Assembly: GCA_023229615.1 (NCBI GenBank)
Contig: JALNYX010000023.1
Span: 1,742-14,133, forward strand
Direction: 5' to 3'
Source: Candidatus Moraniibacteriota bacterium
Lineage (GTDB): Bacteria > Patescibacteriota > Minisyncoccia > Moranbacterales > UBA9337
DNA length: 12,392 bases
Numbering within the stretch: position 1 is the stretch's first letter; every line of letters begins with the position of its first letter. Below, in pieces: positions 1-6,025 of this stretch. The translations under genes were made by a program, and so were the position numbers. The notes under the pieces are model-generated. The model was not told the origin of the DNA, searched no databases, and was given only the letters and a program-made list of their open reading frames with translations.

Positions 1-114
1 GCTCGTGTGAACTTCCGCTCTGACGACGCTCTCGGTGTGCGTGTCGATCGGTTTGGGAGCGACGATGTCTGGCGTGCTGGGTATCGCGCTCGTGTTGTGG
101 TTCCGCGGCTGGCT
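1..114 (+). repeat. DGR variable repeat (VR)
   Basis: This stretch aligns without gaps to 439-552 on the same strand (offset 438). Over positions 1-110 there are 22 mismatches, at 4, 5, 16, 17, 29, 34, 35, 40, 41, 46, 56, 59, 64, 73, 74, 80, 82, 88, 89 and 106-108. Every one is an A in the template copy. The replacements are 14 G, 7 C and 1 T. Identity fades after 110, with mismatches at 111 and 115, so the 3' homing boundary is near 110-114. The 5' boundary may lie outside the window. The A-only pattern identifies this as the recipient copy. Confidence 0.95.
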
Positions 115-117
115 TGA
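1..117 (+). CDS. DGR target protein, C-terminal end only (partial)
   Basis: Frame 1 is open from the left edge to a TGA at 115-117, giving the last 38 residues of a protein that begins outside the window. Almost all of it lies within the variable repeat of the DGR. Compared with the template reading, 14 residues differ: ten of the eleven template Asn codons became Arg, Gly, Asp, Ser, Tyr or Ala, two Glu became Gly, one Asp became Ala and one Lys became Arg. Framework residues (VNF, SDD, RF, VW, RVVVP) are unchanged. DGR targets usually end in a C-type-lectin-like ligand-binding domain whose surface carries the variable residues. Placing this protein in that fold is inference, since only the tail is visible. 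A terminator follows at 149-198. Its binding partner is unknown. Confidence 0.82.
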   Translation, partial: ARVNFRSDDALGVRVDRFGSDDVWRAGYRARVVVPRLA

Positions 118-128
118 AACTAGGCCAG
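109..128 (+). other. Hairpin at the VR 3' boundary
   Basis: CTGGC (109-113) pairs with GCCAG (124-128), with a possible T-G pair inside, leaving an 8-base loop that contains the target stop codon. Hairpins or cruciforms just downstream of VR promote homing in the Bordetella phage DGR. The position here fits, but the stem is short, so the role is inferred. Confidence 0.4.
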
Positions 129-148
129 TTTGTTTCTCTAATCTTTTG

Positions 149-198
149 TCCCTTGGATTCTTTGACACTTTGTCACTTTGAATCCAAGGGATTTTTTT
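149..198 (+). terminator. Intrinsic terminator of the DGR target gene
   Basis: A perfect 12-bp stem (149-160 with 180-191) is followed directly by seven T (192-198). The loop holds a nested TGAC/GTCA stem (163-166 with 172-175). It lies 31 bp after the target stop codon and has no T tract on the other side, so it acts on the plus strand. Confidence 0.85.
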
Positions 199-205
199 GT
201 ATAAT
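178..205 (+). promoter_or_regulatory. Candidate promoter for the template RNA
   Basis: TTGAAT (178-183) and a consensus TATAAT (200-205) are separated by 16 bp. Transcription would start near 212 and run through the template repeat at 439. The -35 box overlaps the right arm of the preceding terminator. No gene starts soon after it, which fits a promoter for a non-coding template transcript. The assignment is inferred. Confidence 0.4.
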
Positions 206-438
206 AAAAAAGCAATCTTGGGAAAATTCGTGGCTACGGCTTCGGGTCAAAGTTGCTGAAAATTACTTTCGAGAATTTTGTTGGGTATGCCTTGCAAGAG
301 AGTGAATGTATTTTTTCAAAATAAAAAAACAGCCAGTTGGTGCGGTGAGCTGGTGAACTTCTATGTTCCAAATAAAATTCAATCCCAAGAGTATTTAAGG
401 GATGGTGGCACAGATGGTTCGTCGCACATTTCTTTGTT
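206..438 (+). other. Gene-free leader upstream of the template repeat
   Basis: I see no convincing coding frame on either strand here. Open frames crossing it are short and resemble no family. Weak complementarity (AAAATTC at 223-229 with GAATTTT at 273-279) could fold in RNA. The likeliest role is the 5' part of the DGR template transcript, by analogy with known systems whose template RNA extends well beyond the repeat. Confidence 0.35.
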
Positions 439-548
439 GCTAATGTGAACTTCAACTCTGACGACGATCTCAATGTGAATGTCAATCGGTTTGAGAACGA
501 CAATGTCTGGAATGCTGAGAATCGCAATCGTGTTGTGGTTCCGAAACT
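439..548 (+). repeat. DGR template repeat (TR)
   Basis: This is the donor copy of the repeat. It holds 31 adenines, 22 of which are changed in the VR, while all 79 non-adenine positions are identical. Read in the target frame it is dense in AAY codons (11 Asn), the arrangement in DGR templates that lets adenine mutagenesis reach many amino acids without creating stop codons. It lies 405 bp upstream of the reverse transcriptase on the same strand. Weak identity continues to 552, where the initiation-of-mutagenic-homing segment should lie. It is expected to function as RNA and not as a translated gene. Confidence 0.95.
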
Positions 549-564
549 TGCTGATTTTCTCCTG

Positions 565-936
565 CTATTTAGTGGGAGTTTTCTTTTCCGAAAGTCCCTT
601 TTTCCACGCTCCGATATCTCGTCCGATTTCTTGAAGTTTCGCGGAAAGTTCAATATATTTTTCATCCGGAATAAGTTTATTCTCCCAAGCTAGTTGGGGA
701 AAGAATTTGAGAATATCCAAGCGGGAAATTATTTTTTCCAACATAACAATTTTTGGATCAATGGAAAGGTATGATGCTGTGAAAGTTAATTCTAAAATTT
801 CCAAAAACAGTTGGTCAATTCTGCGTCCAAGTCCGTAGCGTTCAGTTTTGGGAAAATTGCGATGTAAAACCAGCCAAAATTTGTAAGCTTCTTTTTCCTT
901 TCCGATTACCGCAGGGAGTTTGCTGGGGGGGGGGTA
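565..936 (-). CDS. avd: Avd-like DGR accessory protein, 5' end disrupted or frameshifted
   Basis: The minus strand is open from 936 down to a TAG at 565-567. It encodes a helical protein of the four-helix-bundle Avd family, recognisable by EAYKFW, RNFPKTERYGLGRRID, LELTFTASYL, KLDLLKFF-like (SRLDILKFFPQLAW), KYIELSAKL and EIGRDIGAW. Avd forms a basic pentameric barrel that binds the reverse transcriptase and template RNA and is needed for mutagenic cDNA synthesis. Upstream the frame meets a TAA at 937-939 with no ATG; the only in-frame TTG (802-804) would cut away the first helix. The frame break sits at a run of ten G on the plus strand (925-934). With one more G, or two fewer, an ATG at 974-972 would be in frame. 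It is antisense to the plus-strand DGR genes. The family call is confident; an intact product is not. Confidence 0.8.
   Translation of the reverse strand, partial: YPPPSKLPAVIGKEKEAYKFWLVLHRNFPKTERYGLGRRIDQLFLEILELTFTASYLSIDPKIVMLEKIISRLDILKFFPQLAWENKLIPDEKYIELSAKLQEIGRDIGAWKKGLSEKKTPTK
925..934. repeat. G10 homopolymer at the start of avd
   Basis: Ten consecutive G on the plus strand lie in an AT-rich setting, between the divergent avd and reverse transcriptase starts. As read, the tract puts avd out of frame with its only ATG (974-972). It may be an assembly error, a slippery phase-variable tract or a real inactivating change. It is also 20-29 bp upstream of the reverse transcriptase start. 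Confidence 0.9.
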
Positions 937-953
937 TTAAAAGTAGAATTATT

Positions 954-1955
954 ATGAAAATTCAATTGGTTCATAAATTCGAAGATATTATTTGTTTAGA
1001 AAATTTGCTCGAAGCATGGAAAGAATTTGAAATAGGAAAGAAAAACAGAAAAGATGTACAGGAATTTTCAATGAATCTGATGGATAATATTTTTTCTCTT
1101 CATCACAACCTTTTCAATCATACCTACAAACACGGCGGTTATCAAGCGTTTAAAATCAATGATCCGAAACCAAGAGATATTCACAAAGCCAGTGTCAAAG
1201 ATCGGCTTTTGCATCATGCAATTTACAGAAAATTGTATCCTTTTTTTGACAAAATTTTTGTCGCTGATTCTTATTCCTGTCGAATGAACAAAGGAACTCA
1301 CAGGGCAATCAATAAATTTTGCGAATACGCACATATCGTCAGCAAAAACAATACTAAAACTTGCTGGATTTTAAAATGCGACATAAAAAAGTTTTTCGCC
1401 AGCATTGATCATAGAATTTTGCTTGAAATTTTATCAGAATATATTTCGGATAAAAATATTATTTGGCTTTTAAGAAATATAGTGGAAAGTTTTTCTGCTG
1501 GCTTGCCATTGGGAAATTTGACTTCGCAATTATTTGTGAATATTTATATGAACAAATTTGATCAATTCGTGAAACACAGACTGAAAGCTAAGAACTATAT
1601 TCGCTATGCCGATGATTTTGCATTTTTATCGGAAAACAAAAAAAGGTTGGAAAATATTATTCCTGAAATTGAAAAATTTTTGAGCGAAGAATTAAAATTA
1701 AAACTTCATCCAAATAAAGTTTTCATCAAAACATTCTCTTCTGGTGTTGATTTTTTAGGAATGGTCAATTTTCCCAAACACAAAGTCTTGCGGACGAAAA
1801 CAAAAAAAAGAATGATGAAAAAAATAAAAAGAAAAAAATTGGATTTGGGAAATAAAATAATTTCTGAGGATAATTTTAATCAAAGTTTTCAGTCGTATTT
1901 GGGGATTTTGAGGCACTGTGAGGGGTGGAAAATTGAGAAAGATATTAAAAAATAA
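954..1955 (+). CDS. DGR reverse transcriptase
   Basis: This 333-residue protein reverse-transcribes the template RNA into cDNA, with errors at adenines, which then replaces the VR. The first catalytic Asp is in LKCDIKKFF (D143). LGNLTSQ at about 186-192 is the DGR-type form of the motif that reads QG in most retroviral and group II intron enzymes. The active-site YADD is at 218-221, and VDFLG at about 265-269 fits the later conserved block. It ends with a basic segment (RTKTKKRMMKKIKRKK). There is no maturase, HNH or other fused domain, and the length is normal for a DGR enzyme. The ATG at 954 gives the expected N-terminus (KFEDIICLENLLEAW), though no clear ribosome binding site precedes it. 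The neighbouring TR/VR pair confirms the class. A terminator follows directly. Confidence 0.95.
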   Translation: MKIQLVHKFEDIICLENLLEAWKEFEIGKKNRKDVQEFSMNLMDNIFSLHHNLFNHTYKHGGYQAFKINDPKPRDIHKASVKDRLLHHAIYRKLYPFFDKIFVADSYSCRMNKGTHRAINKFCEYAHIVSKNNTKTCWILKCDIKKFFASIDHRILLEILSEYISDKNIIWLLRNIVESFSAGLPLGNLTSQLFVNIYMNKFDQFVKHRLKAKNYIRYADDFAFLSENKKRLENIIPEIEKFLSEELKLKLHPNKVFIKTFSSGVDFLGMVNFPKHKVLRTKTKKRMMKKIKRKKLDLGNKIISEDNFNQSFQSYLGILRHCEGWKIEKDIKK

Positions 1956-1998
1956 AAAGTTGCAAATTTGTTTATGTGTATAAATTTGCAACTTTTTT
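1954..1998. terminator. Bidirectional terminator between the DGR RT and gpmI
   Basis: A 12-bp stem (1958-1969 with 1982-1993) extends to 16 bp by A/T pairs (1954-1957 with 1994-1997), around a 12-base loop. T tracts follow on both strands. It lies between two convergent genes and overlaps the RT stop codon, so it can end both transcripts. Confidence 0.85.
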
Positions 1999-2051
1999 GT
2001 GTGAAGTAAGTGATTATTAATTGTGCGAACTGATTTTTAGGTGGTATGAAA

Positions 2052-3617
2052 TTATTTCAGAAGTGGCAGGAGGCTTTCGCCGTTCATTTCTTTGGGTTGA
2101 TCAATTCTCATAATACCAAGAACAGTCGGCGCGAGATCGCTGAGAAGCCCTCCGGGATTGAATTCTTTTCCTGTATCAGTTTTCCTTTCTTCATGATGGT
2201 TGTCGGGCGCTACAAACCAAAGGGGAACAGGATTGGAGGAATGTTCAGTGTTGATTTCTCCGGTGCGCAGGTTTTGCAATTCCTCGGCATTTCCATGATC
2301 GGCAGTTATCAAAAGACAGCCGCCAATTTTGAGAACAGCCGGAATCAAGGTGGCGAGGTTATTGTCGACAGTTTCCACAGCTCGAATGGTGGCTTCTTCA
2401 TTTCCGGTATGTCCAACCATATCAGCGTTGGCATAGTTTATCAAAATAAAATCATATTTTTCCAGTTCCAAAGCCTCAATAACTTTCTGGGTTATTTTAT
2501 CGGCGCTCATTTCCGGAGCTTGATCAAATTTGGAAACGGACGGAGAAGGAATCAAGACGCGGTCTTCTCCCGGCCAAGGTTCTTCTTTTCCTCCATTGAA
2601 AAAATAGGTAACATGGGCATATTTTTCCGTTTCCGCAATGCGCAGTTGTTTTTTTCTGTTTTGGCTGAGTATTTCTCCCAATCCATTTTTTATTTCTTCC
2701 GGAGGGAAGGCAACAGAAACCGGCAAATCTTTTTCATATTCAGTCATAGTGACGAAATTCAATTGCAGGCGTTTTTCGCGTTTGAATCCATCGAATTCCG
2801 GCAGAGTAAAGGCTCTGGTTATTTGCCGCGCGCGATCTTCTCGGAAATTAAAGAAAATCATAGTGTCGCCATCTTGCACAAGAGCAACTGGTTTTCCGTT
2901 TTCAGTGACTACTCCAGGTTCAATATACTCATCGGTGACTCCTTTGGCATAGGAATCCTGGAGATATTTGATTGGGTCAGTGATTTGTTCTCCTTGACCT
3001 TGAGTCATTAGATTGTAGCCTTTTTCTACGCGACTCCAATTGTTGTTTCTATCCATCGTCCAATTCCTTCCGCAAACAGAGGCAATTTTTCCAATTCCTT
3101 TCATTCTTAATTTGTCTTGAAGAAATTTGATAATTTTGGTTCCGCAGGTTGGAGAAGAATCTCGTCCATCAGTGATGAGATGCAAATATAGTCTTTCTAT
3201 TTTATGAATGCTGGCCATTTCAATAAGAGCGTGCAGATGTTCTGAATATGAATGGACAGCTCCTTCTCCAACGAGCCCCATAAGGTGCAATGAGCTATTG
3301 TTTTTTTTGACATTTTCCATTCCTTCCAAAAAAGCTTCATTTTGAAAAAAAGATCCATCCTGAACTGACAGGGTAATTCGGGGAAGATTTTGGTAGATTA
3401 TTTTCCCTGCCCCAATAGTCATATGTCCAACTTCGCTGTTTCCTGATTCTCCCCAAGGAATTCCCACAGAAATTCCGGATGCCTGAAGAGTGGTTGAAGG
3501 ATAATATTGATCTAATTTATCGACAGATGGTTTGCGGGAATTGGAAATAGCATTCCCTTGCCGGTTGCTGGAAAGTCCCCATCCATCCAAAACTATCAAC
3601 ACTACTGGTTTGTACAT
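2052..3617 (-). CDS. gpmI: 2,3-bisphosphoglycerate-independent phosphoglycerate mutase
   Basis: The cytosolic, Mn-dependent enzyme interconverts 3- and 2-phosphoglycerate in lower glycolysis. The 521-residue length is normal. The N-terminal metal-binding motif VLDGWG (D11) and the phospho-accepting Ser in GNSEVGHMTIG (about S61) are present. LITDGRDSSP, NFREDRARQ, INYANADMVGHTGN and LITADHGNAE supply the remaining substrate and metal ligands of the alkaline-phosphatase-like fold. The usual GRYYAMDRD segment reads GRNWTMDRNNNW here, a modest deviation at a substrate-lid motif. ATG 3617 is the natural start; it lacks a clear Shine-Dalgarno site. A promoter with 17-bp spacing lies about 100 bp upstream. 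The gene is convergent with the DGR RT and divergent from rny, so it appears to be transcribed alone. Confidence 0.97.
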   Translation of the reverse strand: MYKPVVLIVLDGWGLSSNRQGNAISNSRKPSVDKLDQYYPSTTLQASGISVGIPWGESGNSEVGHMTIGAGKIIYQNLPRITLSVQDGSFFQNEAFLEGMENVKKNNSSLHLMGLVGEGAVHSYSEHLHALIEMASIHKIERLYLHLITDGRDSSPTCGTKIIKFLQDKLRMKGIGKIASVCGRNWTMDRNNNWSRVEKGYNLMTQGQGEQITDPIKYLQDSYAKGVTDEYIEPGVVTENGKPVALVQDGDTMIFFNFREDRARQITRAFTLPEFDGFKREKRLQLNFVTMTEYEKDLPVSVAFPPEEIKNGLGEILSQNRKKQLRIAETEKYAHVTYFFNGGKEEPWPGEDRVLIPSPSVSKFDQAPEMSADKITQKVIEALELEKYDFILINYANADMVGHTGNEEATIRAVETVDNNLATLIPAVLKIGGCLLITADHGNAEELQNLRTGEINTEHSSNPVPLWFVAPDNHHEERKTDTGKEFNPGGLLSDLAPTVLGIMRIDQPKEMNGESLLPLLK

Positions 3618-3715
3618 AATAAAAAGTCAAAATGCAAAGTGCAAATGTCAAAAATATAAATGAAATTTGCAAAAGCTATAAATTATTATAAAAGCTCTTA
3701 ATTTTACTATCTATT

Positions 3716-3744
3716 ATTTTAGCATTTTTGGATGTCTTTGACAA
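3716..3744 (-). promoter_or_regulatory. Promoter of gpmI
   Basis: On the minus strand TTGTCA (3744-3739) and TAAAAT (3721-3716) are separated by exactly 17 bp. Transcription would begin near 3709, leaving a leader of about 90 bases before the gpmI ATG. Each box matches consensus at five of six positions. Confidence 0.55.
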
Positions 3745-3761
3745 AAGAGCTTTTGTATAAT
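3738..3761 (+). promoter_or_regulatory. Possible promoter elements toward rny, spacing abnormal
   Basis: A perfect TTGACA (3738-3743) and a perfect TATAAT (3756-3761) face rny, but only 12 bp separate them instead of about 17. The TATAAT may still act with a poorer -35, or the pair may be a damaged promoter. If used, it would give rny a 5' leader of over 200 bases. Confidence 0.3.
3742..3757. promoter_or_regulatory. Operator-like palindrome in the gpmI/rny divergent region
   Basis: ACAAAAG and CTTTTGT form 7-bp arms around a 2-bp centre. The palindrome overlaps the -35 box of the gpmI promoter and lies directly against the plus-strand TATAAT. This is a natural place for a repressor site, but no regulator is identified. 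Confidence 0.35.
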
Positions 3762-3993
3762 AGAATGGCTATTAGTAATAAATTTATACACAACCTTTCA
3801 ATTTGCACTTTCGGAAATATAGAGAAAAATTATGATTTGTATGTTAAGCAATATTTGCACAAAAGCAGTGAATGAAAATCTTTTAAAATTGCGCGCTAAT
3901 CGTTTGATGCTTGATTTTGCTTTACCTTTCTCGGAATAACAGTATTTTATTCTTTGTTTTCGTTTTGTCCAATTGAATAGGAAATGAAAAAAT
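3762..3993. other. Intergenic leader before rny
   Basis: This AT-rich stretch has no convincing gene. One 36-codon open frame starts with ATG at 3765 and stops at 3873-3875, but it has no ribosome binding site and no recognisable features. I see no RNA gene or known riboswitch. It is probably the rny 5' leader. Confidence 0.4.
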
Positions 3994-5526
3994 ATGGAAA
4001 TAAGCTTGATAGCTATGGTTGTTTCCGTTTTGGCTTTGGCCGCGGGATCAATTTTGGGTTACTATGCCCGTCAATCTATTGCGAAAAAACAATTATCGAC
4101 AGCAGAGGGGAAGGTGAGTAATATGCTGGAAGAGGCGGAAAAGAAAGCGCAGGAAATAGGGCTTGCGGCGAAAAATAAAGCAGTAGAGATTTTGGAAGAG
4201 GCCAAGAAAAAAGAAAAAGAAAGAGAAAGTCAGATTTATCGAATGGAGCAACGAATCGAAAAGAGAGAAGAAACAATCGACAAGAAAATGGAGGAATTGG
4301 ATCGAGGAAAAATTGCCTTGGAAAATAAGGTAGAAGAAATCAAGAATATAAAACTTGAAGCGGAAAAAACAAGACAAGAAGAATTAATGCGACTGGAGAA
4401 AATTGCCGGATTGAATAAGGAGCAGGCCAAAAATATTCTTTTGCAACTTACAGAAGAAGAAAATCGGGATGTGTTAGCGGAGAAAATTTCTCGTTTGGAA
4501 AATGAAGGAAAGAAATCCTTGGAAGAAAGGGCACGTTCGATTATGACGCAAGCTATTCAGAAATATGCCGGTTCGCATTCGGCAGAAGTAACAACGAGTA
4601 CTATAAATATTCCATCGGATGATTTGAAAGGAAAAATCATAGGAAGAGAAGGAAGAAATATTAAGGCATTGGAACGGGCAACCGGAGTGGAAATTATTGT
4701 TGACGATACGCCGGAAGCGATTGTTATTTCCGGTTTTGATCCTGTGCGTCGGGAGATTGCCAGGATTGCTTTGGGCAAATTGATTGAGGACGGAAGAATT
4801 CATCCGACGCGTATTGATGAAGCGGTTGAGTATGCCAAAAAAGAAGTGGATAACAAAGTTCGAGAAGCCGGAGAGGCAGCGGCATATGATTTGGGTATTG
4901 TTGGATTGAATCCAAAATTATTATATTTAGTTGGAAGATTGCGTTACCGAACTAGTTTTGGTCAAAACGTTTTGATTCATTCTGTTGAGGTGGCTCATTT
5001 ATCAGGAGCTTTGGCGGCTGAATTGGGAGCGGATGTGGCAGTAGCGAAAAAGGCCGGACTTTTTCATGATATTGGAAAAGCGGTTGATCATGAGATTCAA
5101 GGAACTCACGTGGAAATCGGGGTTAAGATATTGGAAAAATTCGGTGTTGCCAAAGAGGTTATTGATGCGATGAAATCTCATCACGAAGAATATCCATTCG
5201 AAACATCGGAATCTTTTATTGTGGCGGCGGCGGATGCTATTTCAGCTTCACGCCCTGGAGCTAGAAAGGATAGCTTGGAAAATTATCTTAAGCGTTTGGA
5301 AGAATTGGAAGCGGTAGCATCTTCTTTTCCGGCAGTGGAAAAGGTGTATGCTATTCAAGCTGGAAGAGAGATTCGGGTTTTTGTTAAGCCGGAAGAAGTG
5401 GATGATTTTGGCGCAATGAAATTGGCAAAAAGTATTGCAGAAAAAATTGAGGAAGATTTGAAATATCCAGGTGAAATAAAAGTCAATGTTCTGAGGGAAA
5501 CTCGCGCGGTTGAATACGCTCGATAA
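3994..5526 (+). CDS. rny: Ribonuclease Y
   Basis: RNase Y is a membrane-anchored endoribonuclease that starts mRNA decay and processing, taking the role of RNase E in many bacteria. At 510 residues the layout is complete: an N-terminal transmembrane helix (about 5-25), a long charged coiled coil rich in Glu and Lys (about 30-190), a KH RNA-binding domain with the GxxG loop in GREGRNIKALE (about 217-227), and an HD metal-dependent hydrolase domain with LIHSVEVAHLSG and the catalytic His-Asp in FHDIGKAVDHE (about 356-366). The C-terminal RNY region ends with KYPGEIKVNVLRETRAVEYAR, typical of the family. The ATG at 3994 sits after a weak AGGAAA and gives the expected membrane anchor. It is divergent from gpmI and followed by the HU gene, each apparently with its own promoter. 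Confidence 0.97.
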   Translation: MEISLIAMVVSVLALAAGSILGYYARQSIAKKQLSTAEGKVSNMLEEAEKKAQEIGLAAKNKAVEILEEAKKKEKERESQIYRMEQRIEKREETIDKKMEELDRGKIALENKVEEIKNIKLEAEKTRQEELMRLEKIAGLNKEQAKNILLQLTEEENRDVLAEKISRLENEGKKSLEERARSIMTQAIQKYAGSHSAEVTTSTINIPSDDLKGKIIGREGRNIKALERATGVEIIVDDTPEAIVISGFDPVRREIARIALGKLIEDGRIHPTRIDEAVEYAKKEVDNKVREAGEAAAYDLGIVGLNPKLLYLVGRLRYRTSFGQNVLIHSVEVAHLSGALAAELGADVAVAKKAGLFHDIGKAVDHEIQGTHVEIGVKILEKFGVAKEVIDAMKSHHEEYPFETSESFIVAAADAISASRPGARKDSLENYLKRLEELEAVASSFPAVEKVYAIQAGREIRVFVKPEEVDDFGAMKLAKSIAEKIEEDLKYPGEIKVNVLRETRAVEYAR

Positions 5527-5548
5527 ATTATGGATTCTAGGGTGCTGT

Positions 5549-5568
5549 GCAACGTGATCCGACGTTGC
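5549..5568 (+). other. Hairpin in the rny-hup intergenic region
   Basis: GCAACGT (5549-5555) pairs with ACGTTGC (5562-5568) around a 6-base loop, shortly after the rny stop codon. There is no proper T tract, so it may be a weak terminator, an mRNA 3' stabiliser or a regulator site upstream of the HU promoter. Confidence 0.4.
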
Positions 5569-5597
5569 GTTGGATTTTACGTTGTGGATAACTAGAT

Positions 5598-5627
5598 TTG
5601 CTTTATTTCAAGGAAAAGTTGTAAAAT
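5598..5627 (+). promoter_or_regulatory. Candidate promoter of the HU gene
   Basis: TTGCTT (5598-5603) and TAAAAT (5622-5627) are 18 bp apart. The predicted start near 5634 leaves about 40 bases before the HU ATG, enough for the strong ribosome binding site. Confidence 0.4.
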
Positions 5628-5673
5628 TACTAGAGTTGAAGATAAAAATTAAAAATGAAAGGAGGTGTACACT

Positions 5674-5955
5674 ATGGAAAACATAAACAAAGATGCATTG
5701 ATTGATGCTGTTGCTTCAAAAGTAGAAGTTTCAAAAAAAGAAATTGGAGCAATCATCGAGACTGTTATTGATAAGATCACAGAAGAGCTTAGAAAAGGAA
5801 ACAAGGTTACTTTGACAGGTTTTGGAACCTTCAAAGTTTCTAACAGAGCTGCTCGCGTAGGACGAAATCCTCAAACTGGAGCAAGTATTAATATTCCAGC
5901 GATGACCGTTCCTAAGTTCACAGCCGGAAAAGCTTTGAAAGAAGCTGTTAAATAA
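5674..5955 (+). CDS. hup: HU-family DNA-binding protein
   Basis: HU is a dimeric nucleoid protein that bends and compacts DNA. The 93-residue product is of standard size. It has the N-terminal helices (INKDALIDAVASKVEVSKKEI), the signature GFGTFKVSNRAARVGRNPQTG covering the start of the DNA-binding beta arms, and the C-terminal PKFTAGKALKEAVK helix. The start is ATG 5674, because a near-perfect Shine-Dalgarno sequence, AAAGGAGGTG (5658-5667), lies 6 bp upstream; a GTG at 5665 falls inside that site and cannot be the start. The strong site fits an abundant protein. It has its own candidate promoter and a strong terminator, so it is probably monocistronic. HU is a common host factor, but nothing here ties it to the DGR. 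Confidence 0.97.
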   Translation: MENINKDALIDAVASKVEVSKKEIGAIIETVIDKITEELRKGNKVTLTGFGTFKVSNRAARVGRNPQTGASINIPAMTVPKFTAGKALKEAVK

Positions 5956-5966
5956 ATATCTTTGAG

Positions 5967-5976
5967 TCCGTACGGA
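5967..5976. repeat. Short perfect palindrome after hup
   Basis: TCCGTACGGA is a 10-bp perfect palindrome 12 bp after the HU stop and just before the terminator hairpin. It may add a small 3' stem or be chance. Confidence 0.25.
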
Positions 5977-5990
5977 ATTAAAAGATAGCG

Positions 5991-6023
5991 ACAAAATCCG
6001 CCGATAAGGCGGATTTTGTTTTT
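5991..6023 (+). terminator. Intrinsic terminator of hup
   Basis: A perfect 12-bp stem (5991-6002 with 6008-6019) has a 5-base GATAA loop and runs into a short T tract ending at 6023. It lies between hup and the tRNA-Pro promoter. Confidence 0.85.
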
Positions 6024-6025
6024 AG

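Noticed and set aside
1..552. CRISPR or insertion-sequence explanation for the VR/TR pair
   Set aside because: There are only two copies with no regular spacing, no terminal inverted repeats or transposase, and the mismatches are confined to adenines.
234..665. 143-codon minus-strand open frame across TR and its leader
   Set aside because: It is antisense to TR, overlaps the end of avd in another frame, and resembles no family. Its openness follows from base composition.
445..693. 82-codon plus-strand open frame covering the template repeat
   Set aside because: It is the target-frame reading of TR followed by antisense of avd. TR acts as RNA, the frame has no ribosome binding site, and its second half has no protein-like character.
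565..804. A 79-codon version of avd starting at TTG 802-804
   Set aside because: Clear Avd-family sequence continues upstream (EAYKFW, RNFPKTERYGLGRRID), so this start would delete the first helix.
954..1955. Reverse transcriptase as a group II intron maturase or retron enzyme
   Set aside because: There is no maturase or endonuclease domain, no intron RNA structure and no msr/msd, while TR and VR with adenine-only differences are present.
2046..3011. 321-codon plus-strand open frame
   Set aside because: It is the exact antisense shadow of gpmI, whose every catalytic motif is intact on the other strand.
3765..3875. 36-codon open frame before rny
   Set aside because: The ATG sits only a few bases after a -10-like box, has no ribosome binding site and shows no family features.
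5665..5673. GTG start for the HU gene
   Set aside because: It lies inside the Shine-Dalgarno sequence; ATG 5674 is correctly spaced.
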